Assembly: GCA_018292915.2 (NCBI GenBank) | Contig: JACVVK020000386.1 | Coordinates: 427,501-491,500 of the forward strand | Origin: Batillaria attramentaria | Lineage: Eukaryota > Mollusca > Gastropoda > Batillariidae | Reading direction: 5' to 3' | DNA: 64,000 bases | Shown: positions 10,559-22,052 of the stretch, one piece after another | How positions within the stretch are numbered: the stretch's first letter is position 1 | Layout of the letters: each line of letters opens with the position of its first letter | Translations under genes and position numbers: made by a program | Notes under the pieces: generated by a model | Database searches by the model: none | What the model saw: only the letters and a program-made list of their open reading frames with translations | What the model was told of the DNA's origin: nothing

Positions 10559-13500
10559 ATGAGTGATGATTCTGATGGTGAAGTGCCAGACCTTGTGCCA
10601 GCGGACATCAAGAAAGTTCCCATTACCATCATCACTGGTTTCCTTGGTAATGGCATCTCTTCAGTATCTGCAGTCACAGTTTATTTAGAAATTATTGGTA
10701 ATGGTAGTGCCTTCATAAACATTTTTATTGATTAACAGTAATACTGTATACCATACAATTTAGAACAGTTATCCAGAACAACAAACAACCAAATGAGAAC
10801 CACACTAGAGGAATATTTCAAAAAGTTACTGTACAATTGAATCATCAGTACATGTATAAATTTATAACAGTTTTAATTTTATAATTTGTATACATATACA
10901 GGTGCTGGGAAGACCACTTTGCTGAACTATGTGCTGACAGAACAACATGGAAAGAAGATTGCTGTGATTCTCAATGAATTTGGGGAAGGTAAACTCTACT
11001 CTTCCATATCATCAACTGGTGCCATTCACTGTAATTAAAACTGCCAGATATAGTGAACCATGTTTTTCATTTCATGTTGAGGTTCACTTCAGATATATGT
11101 GGATACATAAATCTCACCCACTGCTTTGTTTGCTGTTTGAAGGTGACTCCGTAGAGAAGAGTATGTCTATTGGCCAGGAGGGGGCGCTGTATGAAGAGTG
11201 GCTGGAACTGCGCAATGGCTGCCTCTGCTGCTCAGTAAAGTAATTGCTGCGCTGCAATAAATTATACATATACTTTGATGGTACACCTCGCAAAACTAGG
11301 ACAGTAGTTTTATATGAAAATATTAACGTATCAGCTGTAGTGAAATTTCAAAGCATTTGGCGATGAAAATATTTTTTTAGGATGCATGGTTTATACACTG
11401 ATTACATTTCCCAGCTTTCATTTTTTTACCTGTGCAAAGCATTTGGAGCTGGAAGGTACATGTATGTATAACTAACCATTTGTCAGCATTTTACATAATT
11501 TACGGTTTTGTTTCACTGCTCTTGGCCTTGGAGTGCATGACTGTATCACTCTGTTTCAGTGTCAGTATTTCCCTCACTTTTACCCCCATGTAGTTCAAGG
11601 CACTACATGAAATTGCAGCCAATGCAGGGTCATGTTGTTTTTCTGTGAGTAGAGACAATGGGGTGAAGGCTATCGAGAATCTGATGAGCAAGAAAGGCAA
11701 GTTCGACTACATCCTGCTGGAGACCACAGGATTGGCTGATCCAGGTACATGTACTGCATTACGGAAGACATGGCTGAAACTGAAAAGTACATGTGCATCA
11801 CATGTTTCATAACAAACACCCCCCCCCCCCCCACCTCATCCCCCCTCCCCCCCCCCCCCAAAAAAAAAAAAAAAAAAACCAAGACAAAAACAAGAAACCT
11901 TAGGGTCACCAGTCAGAGGGTTTTGTTATTGTGTTAATTTTGCAACATGATGTTGAATCCCGGCTAGGGCCAAATATTTGTGCTGGCCTTTTTCTCATTG
12001 CCCCATCTTTGATATCACCCTTACATGGTGGAAAAGGATGTTAAACTCCCGAACACCCACCCACCTACCCACCCGCAACAAGTTGCCGTGAAGTGCATGC
12101 AGTAGCTGCTTCATGTGTCATCACCCCATCATTACTGACTATGAATTCACCTTATTACTGTAGCAGCTGATAGTAGTTTAGCAACCGTGTGTGTGTGTGT
12201 GTGTGTGTGTAGAGTAGCAAGGACAAGATGTAAGACAGGTCTGCGCACCTAATCTTCTATCCTTGGAAAATAAAGTGTCATTGTCATTGTCATTGTCAGG
12301 TTACCTCCCCCCCCCCTCCTCCCCCCTATACACACACCCCAACAAAGCAACAAAGAAGTGTTGAACAAACATAAAAATATTAAAAATATGAAGTGCACCA
12401 TCTTGAAACAGCAGTGAAAGAGCAGGCTGTGACAGCTGGCTGTCAAATGTCTTAATTCTTCATGTTACTGATGTATTTAAATTAATGTATTGCAGGGCCC
12501 ATAGCATCCATCTTCTGGCTGGATGAGGAACTTTGCAGTGATATTTACCTTGATGGTGAGATTTCACTAGTTACTGATCTCTTGTTTGATGTGATGGTGT
12601 GACTAACAAGTTTCATTAAAAAAACAAAAAACACCCTACATCAGTAAGCCAACCCATGTATTAACGTGTAAAATGACCTGTTAAAATTTGTAGTTTTGTG
12701 CATTTTTTGTTCGACCATTAGAGCGCAGTTTGTTGTGATTTACCTGCTGTTCAATGTTCCCATTGTGTGTGCAGGGATTGTTGTGATGGTGGATGCCAAG
12801 TACTGCAAAAAGGTGAGTATCTGATAACCTAGTGACACATAAGATAACATGGCAATTTATGATTACAAAGGATTCCATGTGTGCATTTGAGTCTGACATA
12901 CAATGTAATTATCGGTGTTGTAGTGGAATTTTGGTGTAACTCCCATGTTGAGACAATGCGTGTCATATGCAGTGTTCGCAAAATCCAGTCACGCCATATT
13001 TCCGTGACAGTGTTAATTCTTTTTCATCTCTCAGCTGAGTCAGCTAATAAGGTAACTCACACTGATGACGACTTTATTTTCATTTTCCCCAGCATTTGCA
13101 TGAGGCAAAGGAAGATGGTTCCATCAATGAAGCTCAGAGGTAAGATTGCTCTTAACTGGGCACAGCACGCAAAACACACATGTGCACATCACAGTCGTTG
13201 CGCTCGGTGTGTCTATTAACTACAAAACTGAACACAGCTGTGCTCAGTGACAAACCGATTGAAGATGCACTGTCCGCCATGTTTGCACGCCGAGTGACGT
13301 AGTACATGTACAGCCAATCAGAATCTGTTGTGGAAACCACAGTCACAGTTGTGGCTATTTGAAATCCAGGTTGCTGTGATGATGACACGGCGGCAGAAAC
13401 CGCCAAAATCACAACTGTGTCACAACTGTGGACAGCACTGTGGTGCTCCGCAGTGCCCAGTTTAGAGCCGGCTTAAGACTGAAAGGGAACGAATGTGTAA

Positions 13501-14783
13501 GTGGATGCTGCAAGGTAGAGAACTCTGCCTTAAGGAGAGAGTGATCACTAGATCCCAGTACAACGCAATTTGAGAGCAGTTTGTGAATCTGTTACAATGC
13601 CAACCGCCAACCAGACATCAAAAGTTGTTAGCAGAATAATTTGCCAACCACACTTCACAAGTGATACATGTATAAATGTTCACGGTGGTACTGGTCATTT
13701 CTCATCAGGTCTGTCTGCTTCTCCATACGTTTAAACTATGTTTTTATCTCTTCATTACAGACAAATTGCTTTGGCAGATGTTATCATCATAAACAAGACA
13801 GACTTGGTGTCTCCTGATGAGCTAGAATCACTACAGCAAGAAATCAGGTTTGTATTTTTAACAGTGTAAATTTTGTCCTTTTCTTTTCTAATGCCTGGTT
13901 TTATCAACAGTGGATTAATATAGTTTCTCTTTGGTGGAAAAAAAAATGGCCATATTGATACAGTGTTTTATATTCAGATACGATGAACAGCAGCTGTCTG
14001 GGAAAAAATTGTTTCCTGATATACTGAACATGCATTCTTTCAGATTGTTTAGTTGTGTGTGCCTGTCCGTCTGTTACAGATCTGTCAACAGCTTTGCCAG
14101 ACTTCATCAGACAACTCAAGCAAAGTATGTGGTAAATCTTTTGGTAACATTTATAATTTATACCAGTAAGACTTAGTAAGACTCGTAACTGTGATTGTGT
14201 TAAAAACACATGCCTTTCTAAATGAACCATTGATCTGTGCCGTCACAAGTCTGAACGCATCACTTCATTTCACAGTATGCTTGAGTTTGGTTCTCTGCAC
14301 AGAGACTTCAGTGAAGCCGCTTTGACTCTGAGACTTTGCAGAATAGCTGCACACATAGATGCCATTAAGGCGAGGTCCTACTTGCACACAAAAAAAAAAT
14401 TGAAATGGATGTGAATGATATACTTTTTGTGTGCAGGGTGGACTTGAATTTCATTTTAGACATCAATGCATATGGCGGACATGGTCCTACCAGGTAAGAT
14501 TCGTTGATCAGGTCAAGACATGGATGGGCATTTTTTTTTGGGGGGGGTGGGGGGGGTGGGGGGGGGGGTGGGGGGGGGGGGCAATAATACTAGGATAAAT
14601 TTAGGGGTGAGCGGTGGTCTAGTATGTAGTGTGTCAGACTTAGCTGGTGCACTACTGAATGACTGTCACCAATGTCACAGCAGTGAAGCGTGGGTTTGAT
14701 CCTAGGTCCAGCTTTTGATAGGTGATACCAGTTTGTCCTGGTTACCGGTTGCTCGTTGGGGGTTTCTGTGTTGGTTATCCGAC

Positions 14784-14827
<44 letters not shown>

Positions 14828-16609
14828 AAAAAAAAAGTGGGATAGGTAGGTTTGGTGGCACTGCACTGCGGAAACATGATTCCTGCCGGGGAAGCAGCCC
14901 GAATTTCCAGAAAGGGCCCCAGAACGTGGCCAAAAAAGTTTTTAAAAAAACAGAAAGCTTAAATTTGAGATTTTAACACAATGTATAAGTAAACAGTTTA
15001 AGTAAACTGTCCAGTACAGAAACATTTGTTTAGATAAACACCTCACCAGTTTGGTTAATCTTGACTCTCTTGTGTTGACTTACATAACTGTATAGAGTGA
15101 AATGTCTTGCATTTGATTTTAGCATGGAAGACCTGTTTGGGCAGCGAGGATTTTCCACATCAGATGTCCACACCATAGACAAGGTACCTATCACAGCATT
15201 GACATATAATCCGTAATTTGAGGTTACTTAGACGTATAGGTTTTTTTTTTTTTTTTTTTAATCAATTTGATTTTAACTCATTTCCTACCAAGTAAGTTTG
15301 GGGTTGCGCACCGGTGGCATCACTGAAAAAACATCGTCGATAATTCATGTCTACGTGGATTTAAATTTGGCTTTGTGGAAGTGATCACTTTTATTATGCT
15401 TGTGTTTACTTTGGTAAGAGCCATTATGGAACCGTTAATCTTACCTGATTTTCGCTCGGATTTTCACAAGGATACTTGTGCACAGTATGAAATGTGTTAA
15501 AACATGTGCTGTGTATCTGTAAATGTTTGGCATCCTGAACATTCGTATTATTGGTTGATAACTGTTAAATCCCCCATTGTGCCAACATTGCTGCCCAAGA
15601 CAGTTGATGTGCAGTATTTTTTTTTTTTTTTTTTTTTAATTACAGAGTGTGACCACCACAACAGTGGACTTAGATGGTGATATGGACAGGTCACGCCTGG
15701 ATGATTTTCTTCAGCGACTTCTGTGGGATAAAAATCTGACTGACCCAAACAACTCTGTGATGGAGGTACTTCGTTTGAAGGTGAGTACACTGTTAATGTT
15801 GCTATTTTAGATTTTTTTTTTAAACACAGGATCAGCCTGAATTTCTTGTGTATGGGACTTAATAGATAATGCACCTCGTTTTCAACAATTCACGTAATGC
15901 ATCTGTGTCTTTGTTCTGTGTGAACTTGGACTTTGTCTGATAAATATTTCTGGCATTGACAGTTCAGTCGGGAAATTCATTACAGTAACTGCATTTTGTT
16001 TTATTTATTCATTTTGTTGTTGTTGTTGTTGTTTTGTTGTCAGGGTGTGGTTGCAGTCATGGGAGAGGAGCGCCGTATGATTATTCAAGCCGTCCATGAG
16101 TTGTATGATGTGCAGTACACGACACCGTGGAATGATGAACAGAGGAAAAGCACTGTGGTTTTTATAGGTTTGTGTGTTGCTGTTTACATACCCCTTGTCT
16201 GCCTGCCTGCCATTCTCTTTCTCTATCCCATATGTATACACAGTAGAGTCTTTACAATTATGGGTTTTTCAAAATATATTTTGCACGAACAGTTGCTTTC
16301 TTAAATCGGTATATGTATTGTGTCTGTATTAGGTTGAAATGGAGGAGCTTGTGTCCGAGCCACAACAGTCTGACTCATTTCTTTAAAAAAAAAAAAAAAA
16401 AGTTTTTCTGAATAAATATCTTTGTGTGAGACCTTAAAACACTAGTCGTTCAACTGCTTGCAGGACGTCAAACTGGAGTTTCTGTTTCAAATTTTTATGA
16501 GTGATGATCAGGTCCACCTGGAAAATTCTGTTTTGTCTGTTCTTTAGGGCGGAACTTGGATAGGAGCTCACTTCAGAAATCCCTAGAGGCCTGCATCGTC
16601 TCAAGATGA
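10559..16609 (+). CDS. ZNG1: ZNG1/CBWD zinc chaperone GTPase (COBW family)
   Basis: GTP-dependent zinc metallochaperone; the vertebrate orthologue delivers zinc to methionine aminopeptidase 1. Exons: 10559-10646, 10902-10988, 11143-11239, 11653-11744, 12496-12555, 12775-12812, 13093-13139, 13761-13847, 14080-14124, 14437-14493, 15123-15183, 15646-15780, 16044-16167 and 16548-16609. Phases agree throughout and give 359 aa. Visible motifs: Walker A GFLGAGKTT (split by intron 1), GCLCCSVK (the CxCC metal-binding motif), [10 protein letters not shown], the NKTD guanine-specificity motif in exon 8, the MEVLRLKG and AVHELYD stretches of the C-terminal COBW domain, and the final GRNLD. The last exon starts after TTCTTTAG at 16547. 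The start at 10559 is the only Met that keeps the acidic leader. In that leader the usual CPELVPI motif reads VPDLVPA, so the Cys is absent. Confidence 0.95.
11817..11881. repeat. Poly-C / poly-A low-complexity block
   Basis: Runs of C interrupted by ACCTCATC and T, then A18, then CAAGACAAAAACAAG. It is in ZNG1 intron 4 and has no coding potential; it gives Pro/Lys-rich shadow frames. Confidence 0.8.
11953..12074 (+). mobile_element. tRNA-SINE, copy 1 (head-truncated)
   Basis: It starts inside box B (TTGAATCCCGGC) and runs through GGCCAAATATTTGTGCTGG, TTGATATCACCC, GGTGGAAAAGGATGTTAAAC and CACCCACCCACC. The tRNA-like head is missing. It lies in ZNG1 intron 4, same strand as the gene. Confidence 0.8.
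12185..12300 (+). repeat. Retroelement 3' tail with TCATTG repeats
   Basis: A (GT)n run (12188-12210), then TAGAGTAGCAAGGACAAG, then CCTTGGAAAATAAAGTG followed by three TCATTG hexamers. AATAAAG followed by a short tandem repeat is the usual appearance of a LINE or SINE 3' end. No coding part is left. Confidence 0.45.
13148..13468. mobile_element. 321-bp MITE-like element with terminal inverted repeats
   Basis: The left end GCTCTTAACTGGGCAC (13148-13163) matches the reverse complement of the right end GTGCCCAGTTTAGAGC (13453-13468) with one mismatch. The interior is CA/TG-rich with CACAGTTGTG-type palindromes. It sits directly after ZNG1 exon 7. No open frame of note; a non-autonomous DNA transposon is the best reading. 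Confidence 0.55.
14520..14840 (+). repeat. tRNA-like SINE head between G and C/A homopolymers
   Basis: A G-rich block (14528-14581) is followed by a sequence with a box A-like TGGTCTAGTATG (about 14611) and a box B-like GGGTTTGATCC (about 14692), then a unique part ending in long C and A runs (14785-14836). Box spacing (about 80 bp) is larger than in a tRNA, so this is only a candidate for a second SINE family. It is in ZNG1 intron 10. Confidence 0.35.
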
Positions 16610-17414
16610 CACATTTCTCGCTCATTATGACTGATAATGACCCCTATCAATGTGTGATTCCCTCAAGTTCCTGCGACTGTTTAAAATTGACGTCCTTGTT
16701 GCCCACTGTAATATTTAAGTACAACAGTTGAAAGGAGGGATTGATGCTGAGATGGAGGTGCAGAAAGGATGTTACATTGTACACTGTAAGAATTGTATGC
16801 AAGGATGAAAAGACAAACGAGAGGCGAATGCATAGATGAATACATTAACATCAAAGACCGTAGATAATATTATCTACAGTCTTTGTTAACATGAAGCCAC
16901 AATCACCAGAGTGTGCAAAACAGAATACAAAGTATTGGCATGAAGTCAGAATCGTCTTAAGTGTACAACATGGAGTATAGCAGGCCATTCTTGGCACACA
17001 TACTATTACTGTACACCCACGTTGTGAAATAAAGAAACTTGACATACCAAAAGATAAGCGTATTTCTTTTCTGTGTACCCTCTGTTGTGTTCACAACAGG
17101 GTTGGGTTCTTCTTGTTTGCTTTGGTGGTGGTGCTAGCTCTTCAAGAGATTCTTCAACCGTGTTGGATTGTGTAACTCACTCTCAAAGGTTGACTGGAAA
17201 AGAAAATTATTGTTGTGCTATTACGGTGGTAAATTGTTCGTTCTCTTATCACCACGCTAGCCTAGTCTATAATCTTCTGTTAGATCCTCTGGGCCACCGG
17301 GGCATCTCTGTCCGGCGCGCATTGGCCACAGACACAGGCCACAGACTTGACCGCCTGATTGGTCACTGATTACGTCACTGAAATTTTCCACGGCGGGCTA
17401 GCTTGAGATGGAAA
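16610..17414. other. Intergenic, no gene recognised
   Basis: About 800 bp between the ZNG1 stop and the next start codon. It contains the hairpin at 16845-16890 and an AATAAAG at about 17029. The 17280-17400 part is less AT-rich, has CpGs, and is the likely promoter/5' UTR of the following gene. Confidence 0.5.
16845..16890. repeat. Hairpin with ~20-bp arms
   Basis: TTAACATCAAAGAC then GTAGATAAT pairs with ATTATCTAC and GTCTTTGTTAA, with no loop, one mismatch and a 3-nt length difference. The ends show TTAA. It lies between ZNG1 and the FAM187-like gene. Confidence 0.65.
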
Positions 17415-17890
17415 ATGAATCGCAAGTCTTTACTTGTCTTTGTACTGCTGTACTTCGTAACTGCAAATTCAGTCGAAGGAAAAGATGAAGAAACACCTTT
17501 GGAAAATTCTTCAGTCAGTCATATACAAGAACAGGTAGCGCTGTCTGAGAGTGAGGACAATTTCAATTCTAGCTTGTGGACAGCCGACAAGCAAAATGGC
17601 GGCAATAGTGACGGAAGACTAAACAGAGACACTCGTCGTCGACGAGGCATGATGTCCAAGCTGAAAAAGATGTGGAAGAAGAAAATGGGAAAGAAGAGCG
17701 GGGAGTGGGTTCTGTCTACAGAAGAAGCTGGTGAACATTTCCAGTCCTATTACGAGTGTTTGGGAAAGAGGGTGGAAGCAGCGACGTCAGTTCATCATGG
17801 TGTCGACACTCCGGTTCACGCCGTTATGGTTTTGGAAGGAGAGACGGTCACACTGGGATGCCTTGTGTGGTGAGAGAAATTAGGCTGGCC

Positions 17891-17943
<53 letters not shown>

Positions 17944-20900
17944 CGTGACGCCAAGGCACATGTCAAAAAGTCCCGAAATGATGCGACTGCATATATCACA
18001 AGTGACTTTTTCCTTTCAGGCTTTGTAAACGAAGTTGACGTCTATACTCCGCACGAATACCAGCATCAGAAGTACTGACAATGCATGTAATTTCTTCTTT
18101 TCGTCCTAGAATTGAATTTACCCGACGTCTTTGATCTCCAGTGCTCACGGTCTCCACTCTGCTGAAGTTGGTGAAAAGCTAGGTGTCAGCATATCGAACC
18201 CCACTAAATTCATTGTCTTGTCTCCCGTCATGATACGCAAGTTAGTCACAGTAAGAAAAAAAAATGTGGCATCTATTTTTAACTATGTCCGAAACCCTTT
18301 ACTGTGTTGATGAAGCACCCGCCCCGACCAGGACAAGCTGTCCCAGCAAGCTATATGGCAACACCTGCGAAGATCCGACTCCTCTCTTGGAAACGTTCAC
18401 TATGACGACCGCATCCAAATGACTCCGCAGAGCGGACTGGTGATAAAGGGCGCGGACGTGGCCGACGCTGGCCAGTATTCTTGTCTCCACCTGGGGGACT
18501 ACGTCGCTATCTACCAGGTGGACGTCCTCCCCAAAGAACGGCGGAAAAGGGTTTGTGGTGACCGTGTCTGTAGTAGCCTACTTTATGTGACTGAGGAAGG
18601 GGGAGCCGGAGGAGTGTAGTCTGGCTGTTGGTTGTTGATATTTTAAGGGTTAAAAAAAAATGGTATGGTATGGTAGACTTCTCCTCGGCGCACGACATAT
18701 TCATCTCTTCTGAAAATGCTCATTTTTCGTAGATCTAGATCTGCTTGTGCAAAAACTTTGCGGCTACAGCTGCGACAAGTTGCCAGTAAGTAAAAATACG
18801 AGTTGACGTCCATGCGTAAAAGAATACACAACAAACGTACGAATACTTTCTTTTTACCGAGAGGTTCGTCTTGGCGAGTCGCTGCTGCAAGAGGTGTACC
18901 TGCCGTCGCACAATCTTCGCGTACTGACCGTGTGGTCGTCTTGGGGATCTTGTGACGCTTGTGATGTGATTGGGCACAGGCAGCGAACCGGCACGTGCAC
19001 TGTCCTGGTCAGTTCCACTAATTATCTGGATTAGTTTCTGTCTCTCTATATTGATGTCAGTACGCGGGATCCTGTAAAAGTCGTGTGTCTAACCGTGGTG
19101 TGTCTGATTTCACCGTGCTAATTTTATGTATCTCTCTGCTCTAAACGTCACCTGTTTTACCGTGTATTTTACCGCTGTTCCTGCTTTGTTCCTGTTTATC
19201 TGCATTCCTGTTTTACTGTAAGCCCAACCAACCACAAATTTGTCACTTCTGACTTCTGTGAGTATAAATGAATTTAAAATACTGTCTTTTCTGGACGGCA
19301 GAAGATTGACCCCGACGACCGCGTGAAGCCTCGAGACTTCCCCATGATCGACCTTTACCCTGACGGAGTGCCGTGCCGATCCACCGCCCTGCCTGGCCAT
19401 CTCCGACGCCTCAAGGTCGTCCGTCACCGGTACGAGGAGACGCTGGTGGCCGAGTGCAACGTCTCGTGCCCGACCGAGGCGCCTCCTGTAGCCGTCACAG
19501 ACAGCGACGGGAAGGTGCTGGAGCTGGTGGAACCAGTCAAGTTGTACTCCCTGGGCGAAATGCCGCCATTGCCCAAGATGGTCAAAAGGCGTGTGCTGTA
19601 CGAACCGGAGGGCAAACATCTCGTGCTCACGTGCGGAAGGTGAGGCTGGTAGATGGTGTATAGACCGGGGTCGTTGATTATTGCCACTAAACTGCTCGGC
19701 ACTAAAGTCTGTACTGTCTTGTCACGGTCAGGTATGGGGTGGACACGACGAGACAGAGCCTCAGAAATTACAAGCGGATAGACACGGGTCTAAGCATGCA
19801 TGTACGCACGTACAGACACACAATCAACCAATCGCGAGAGCGCGCACACACATACAGTCAGTGCTATTGTCAACATGGTCTTGATACTGAAAAGCATCGA
19901 GACCGTCCCCGAACCCAGTCTGAACCTTGTGGGAATTGTGATGCGAGAATTCTGACATCTCCTCAACCCGCCGTGCTGAGTGGTGACTGACGACCAAAGA
20001 GCCCTTGCTGTATGACTTGCGTGTTTTCCCGACAGTGAAACCCAGCGCGGTACGGGCCTGAGGTGGATGCGTGGCAAGCGGCGAGTGGACCCCATGTCGA
20101 TCAAACGTCAGACACTAGGCCGTGTGTGGATTGACAGCGCCAACAGACTCCACCTCAAGGACCTCATGCTGTCCGACACCGCCGTATACAAGTAGGTCAC
20201 CGCGATTAACAGCTTGAATTACAACATTTAAACCAGCACAGTCTGGACATGGCTAAGTGAATGTGTCCATTGTATCCTGACGTGACGTGGAGAACCTATA
20301 GGCACAACTACTTTTGCTTTTGCGTTCCTTTGAGGGTTGCCGGTGAGTTCGTTGCTCTGGTTAGTTCCCATACTCCATTTAGACGGGCACAGCCAGCATC
20401 ACTTCGTTAGGTGCCCACGAACAACATAATCCACAAAGATCCCAATTGGAATGACGAGTGAGTCTGAGAATTCAAACTACCCAAGCCTGCTCGAATCCCC
20501 CAGGCAGGCCCAATCCCACCTGAAGACCCAATCCCACTTGAATCCCTTTGTGCGCACCCGATCCGAACTGAATCCCTTTGGGCACTGACACCCGATCCCA
20601 CTTGAATCCCTTTGTGCGCACCCGACCCCAGCTGAATCGTCCAGGGCAGACCCGGATGTACAACGCGTAATGTCTTTTGTTGATCGGATCAGTGTATCCC
20701 CAAAACTTTTTATGATGATGCCATTTGAACCGCAGTATGCATTTCGCGTGAGACCTCTGACGAGCGGACGTTTTTTTTCCCCCACAGTTGCTGGGAGCGC
20801 GAGCTGCACGTGGCGGCCATCAAGGTGTTGGTGATCAGCGCCATGAACGAGAAGTTGAAGGACTACATTACCATTACCGGCTTTGTGGTCACCTGCATCG

Positions 20901-20953
20901 GCTCGCTCGTTGCCTGCTGCTGTCTGATGCGCCGAGGCCAAACGGCCAGATGA
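17415..20953 (+). CDS. FAM187-like Ig-domain single-pass membrane protein
   Basis: Predicted type I membrane protein of 497 aa. Exons: 17415-17869, 18316-18550, 18864-19007, 19302-19639, 20036-20191 and 20788-20953; all have GT/AG borders and phases fit. Order of parts: signal peptide (LLVFVLLYFVTANSVEG), a Lys/Arg-rich linker, a V-type Ig domain (Cys in VTLGC, IW, then DAGQYSCLHLGDY), a WSSWGSCDACDVIGHRQRTG segment that resembles a thrombospondin-like strand, a second Ig domain (LVLTCG, LRW, LMLSDTAVYNCW), one hydrophobic helix (ITGFVVTCIGSLVACC) and a short basic tail. This combination is what I know of the FAM187 proteins; the exact orthology is inferred. The acceptor at 18315 is preferred over the one at 18331 because only it keeps the frame. 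The more upstream in-frame TTG before 17415 is not needed. Confidence 0.75.
17901..17942. repeat. CA microsatellite
   Basis: (CA)n of about 20 units in the first intron of the FAM187-like gene, preceded by a short (CT)n. Confidence 0.9.
20505..20650. repeat. Short minisatellite, ~30-bp and shorter units
   Basis: Repeated blocks of the type CCCGATCCCACTTGAATCCC followed by TTTGTGCGCA or TTTGGGCACTGACA occur about four times with variation; shorter CCCAATCCCACCTGAA units precede them. It is in the last intron of the FAM187-like gene. Confidence 0.65.
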
Positions 20954-21530
20954 TGGCACCTCAACCCCGTGTACGGTCTGCTGACCGACGCCTCACTTCA
21001 CGCCGGTGTCGACCTGGAGTTAAAATTTATGCGGTTGACTTCAGCCTCTTCATCTGGTGCCGGGTCCATCAGCTTCTTCCGTCCTGCGCAGTCGGCCTCG
21101 ACGTCGCCGCTTCTCCTTCTGGCGTACAGTCCACAGAGCTGGACTATTGAAGTTTCGCTACAGTGTTCGATTGTGACCCTGACAGCAGCATGTTTTGCCG
21201 GGGCAGGCTTGAAGTGACCTTTGACACACACACGTTGCTGTCTTGAGGGACGCAGACATTTTACGACATGCTGTTTCGCAACCGTTTAGAGTATAGGCAT
21301 GCTGCCAGTGTACCTAGTTTTTCAGCCAGAGTAAAACCTGAATGACGACGCTGCCCCTGTCTTTGTATCAATTTGATCAGTGGTGTGTTTGTGTTAATTG
21401 TAGCGCCTTGATCTGGGGAGACCCTTTAAAGAATTTACTAAGTAATCTTACTTTCAAAAATCTTTGCTCATTCTATTTTCTCACACACACACACACACAC
21501 ACACACACTAGAAGAATAACGTACTATGGT

Positions 21531-21573
<43 letters not shown>

Positions 21574-22052
21574 ACAAGAAGAATAACGTACTTACTTTTT
21601 TATGTCTGATAGTGTGTACGCCAGGCACAGTTCAGAACTCAGCCCGTTCAGAACTCGCCTAACTCAAACCTGAGGTGACCTGAGTGGTGCGCACCTGAGA
21701 CCATGTTATTTTTGATTACAAATTATAACTTCATTGTAGTCACGAACAGATTCTTTGTGTGAATCTAACAACAAACTTTATCAAACTTGATTGTGTGGTC
21801 ACCGGAGTCGGAGCTTACTCTGTCTTGCAGTGCAGTGGTTTTACATGAATCTCGTAGACTAGCACCCTAAAGTGACGCTGTGCTGGTCCGCTTTAAGCCA
21901 GACTGCAGAAAGTAAGATTCTTTCCTTTTCGGCAGCGTTCACTTGTCACCTCTCTCTGCAGGGCCTGATTATCCGCTTGCTCCGCTAGCTCGGTGAGCGG
22001 ACGTCATGTGTTTTTGGTTTAGCGTTTATGACGGCGACTCTCCCGTTTCTGA
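20954..22052. other. Intergenic stretch, no gene recognised
   Basis: Between the stop of the FAM187-like gene and the stop of the minus-strand GPCR gene (tail to tail). It should hold the 3' UTRs of both. Only the CA microsatellites stand out. Confidence 0.5.
21482..21570. repeat. Paired CA microsatellites in a duplicated context
   Basis: (CA)n at 21483-21508 and 21536-21570, each followed by AGAAGAATAACGTACT, so the microsatellite plus its flank was duplicated in tandem. Confidence 0.8.

Noticed and set aside
16442..16510. Alternative last exon of ZNG1 starting after TTGCAG near 16463
   Set aside because: It gives GRQTG and a stop after 13 codons; the exon at 16548 instead gives GRNLD, as in the family.
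18332..18550. Acceptor after GACCAG at 18330 for exon 2 of the FAM187-like gene
   Set aside because: It would put the Ig domain out of frame with exon 1; the acceptor at 18315 keeps phase and the Cys-Trp spacing.
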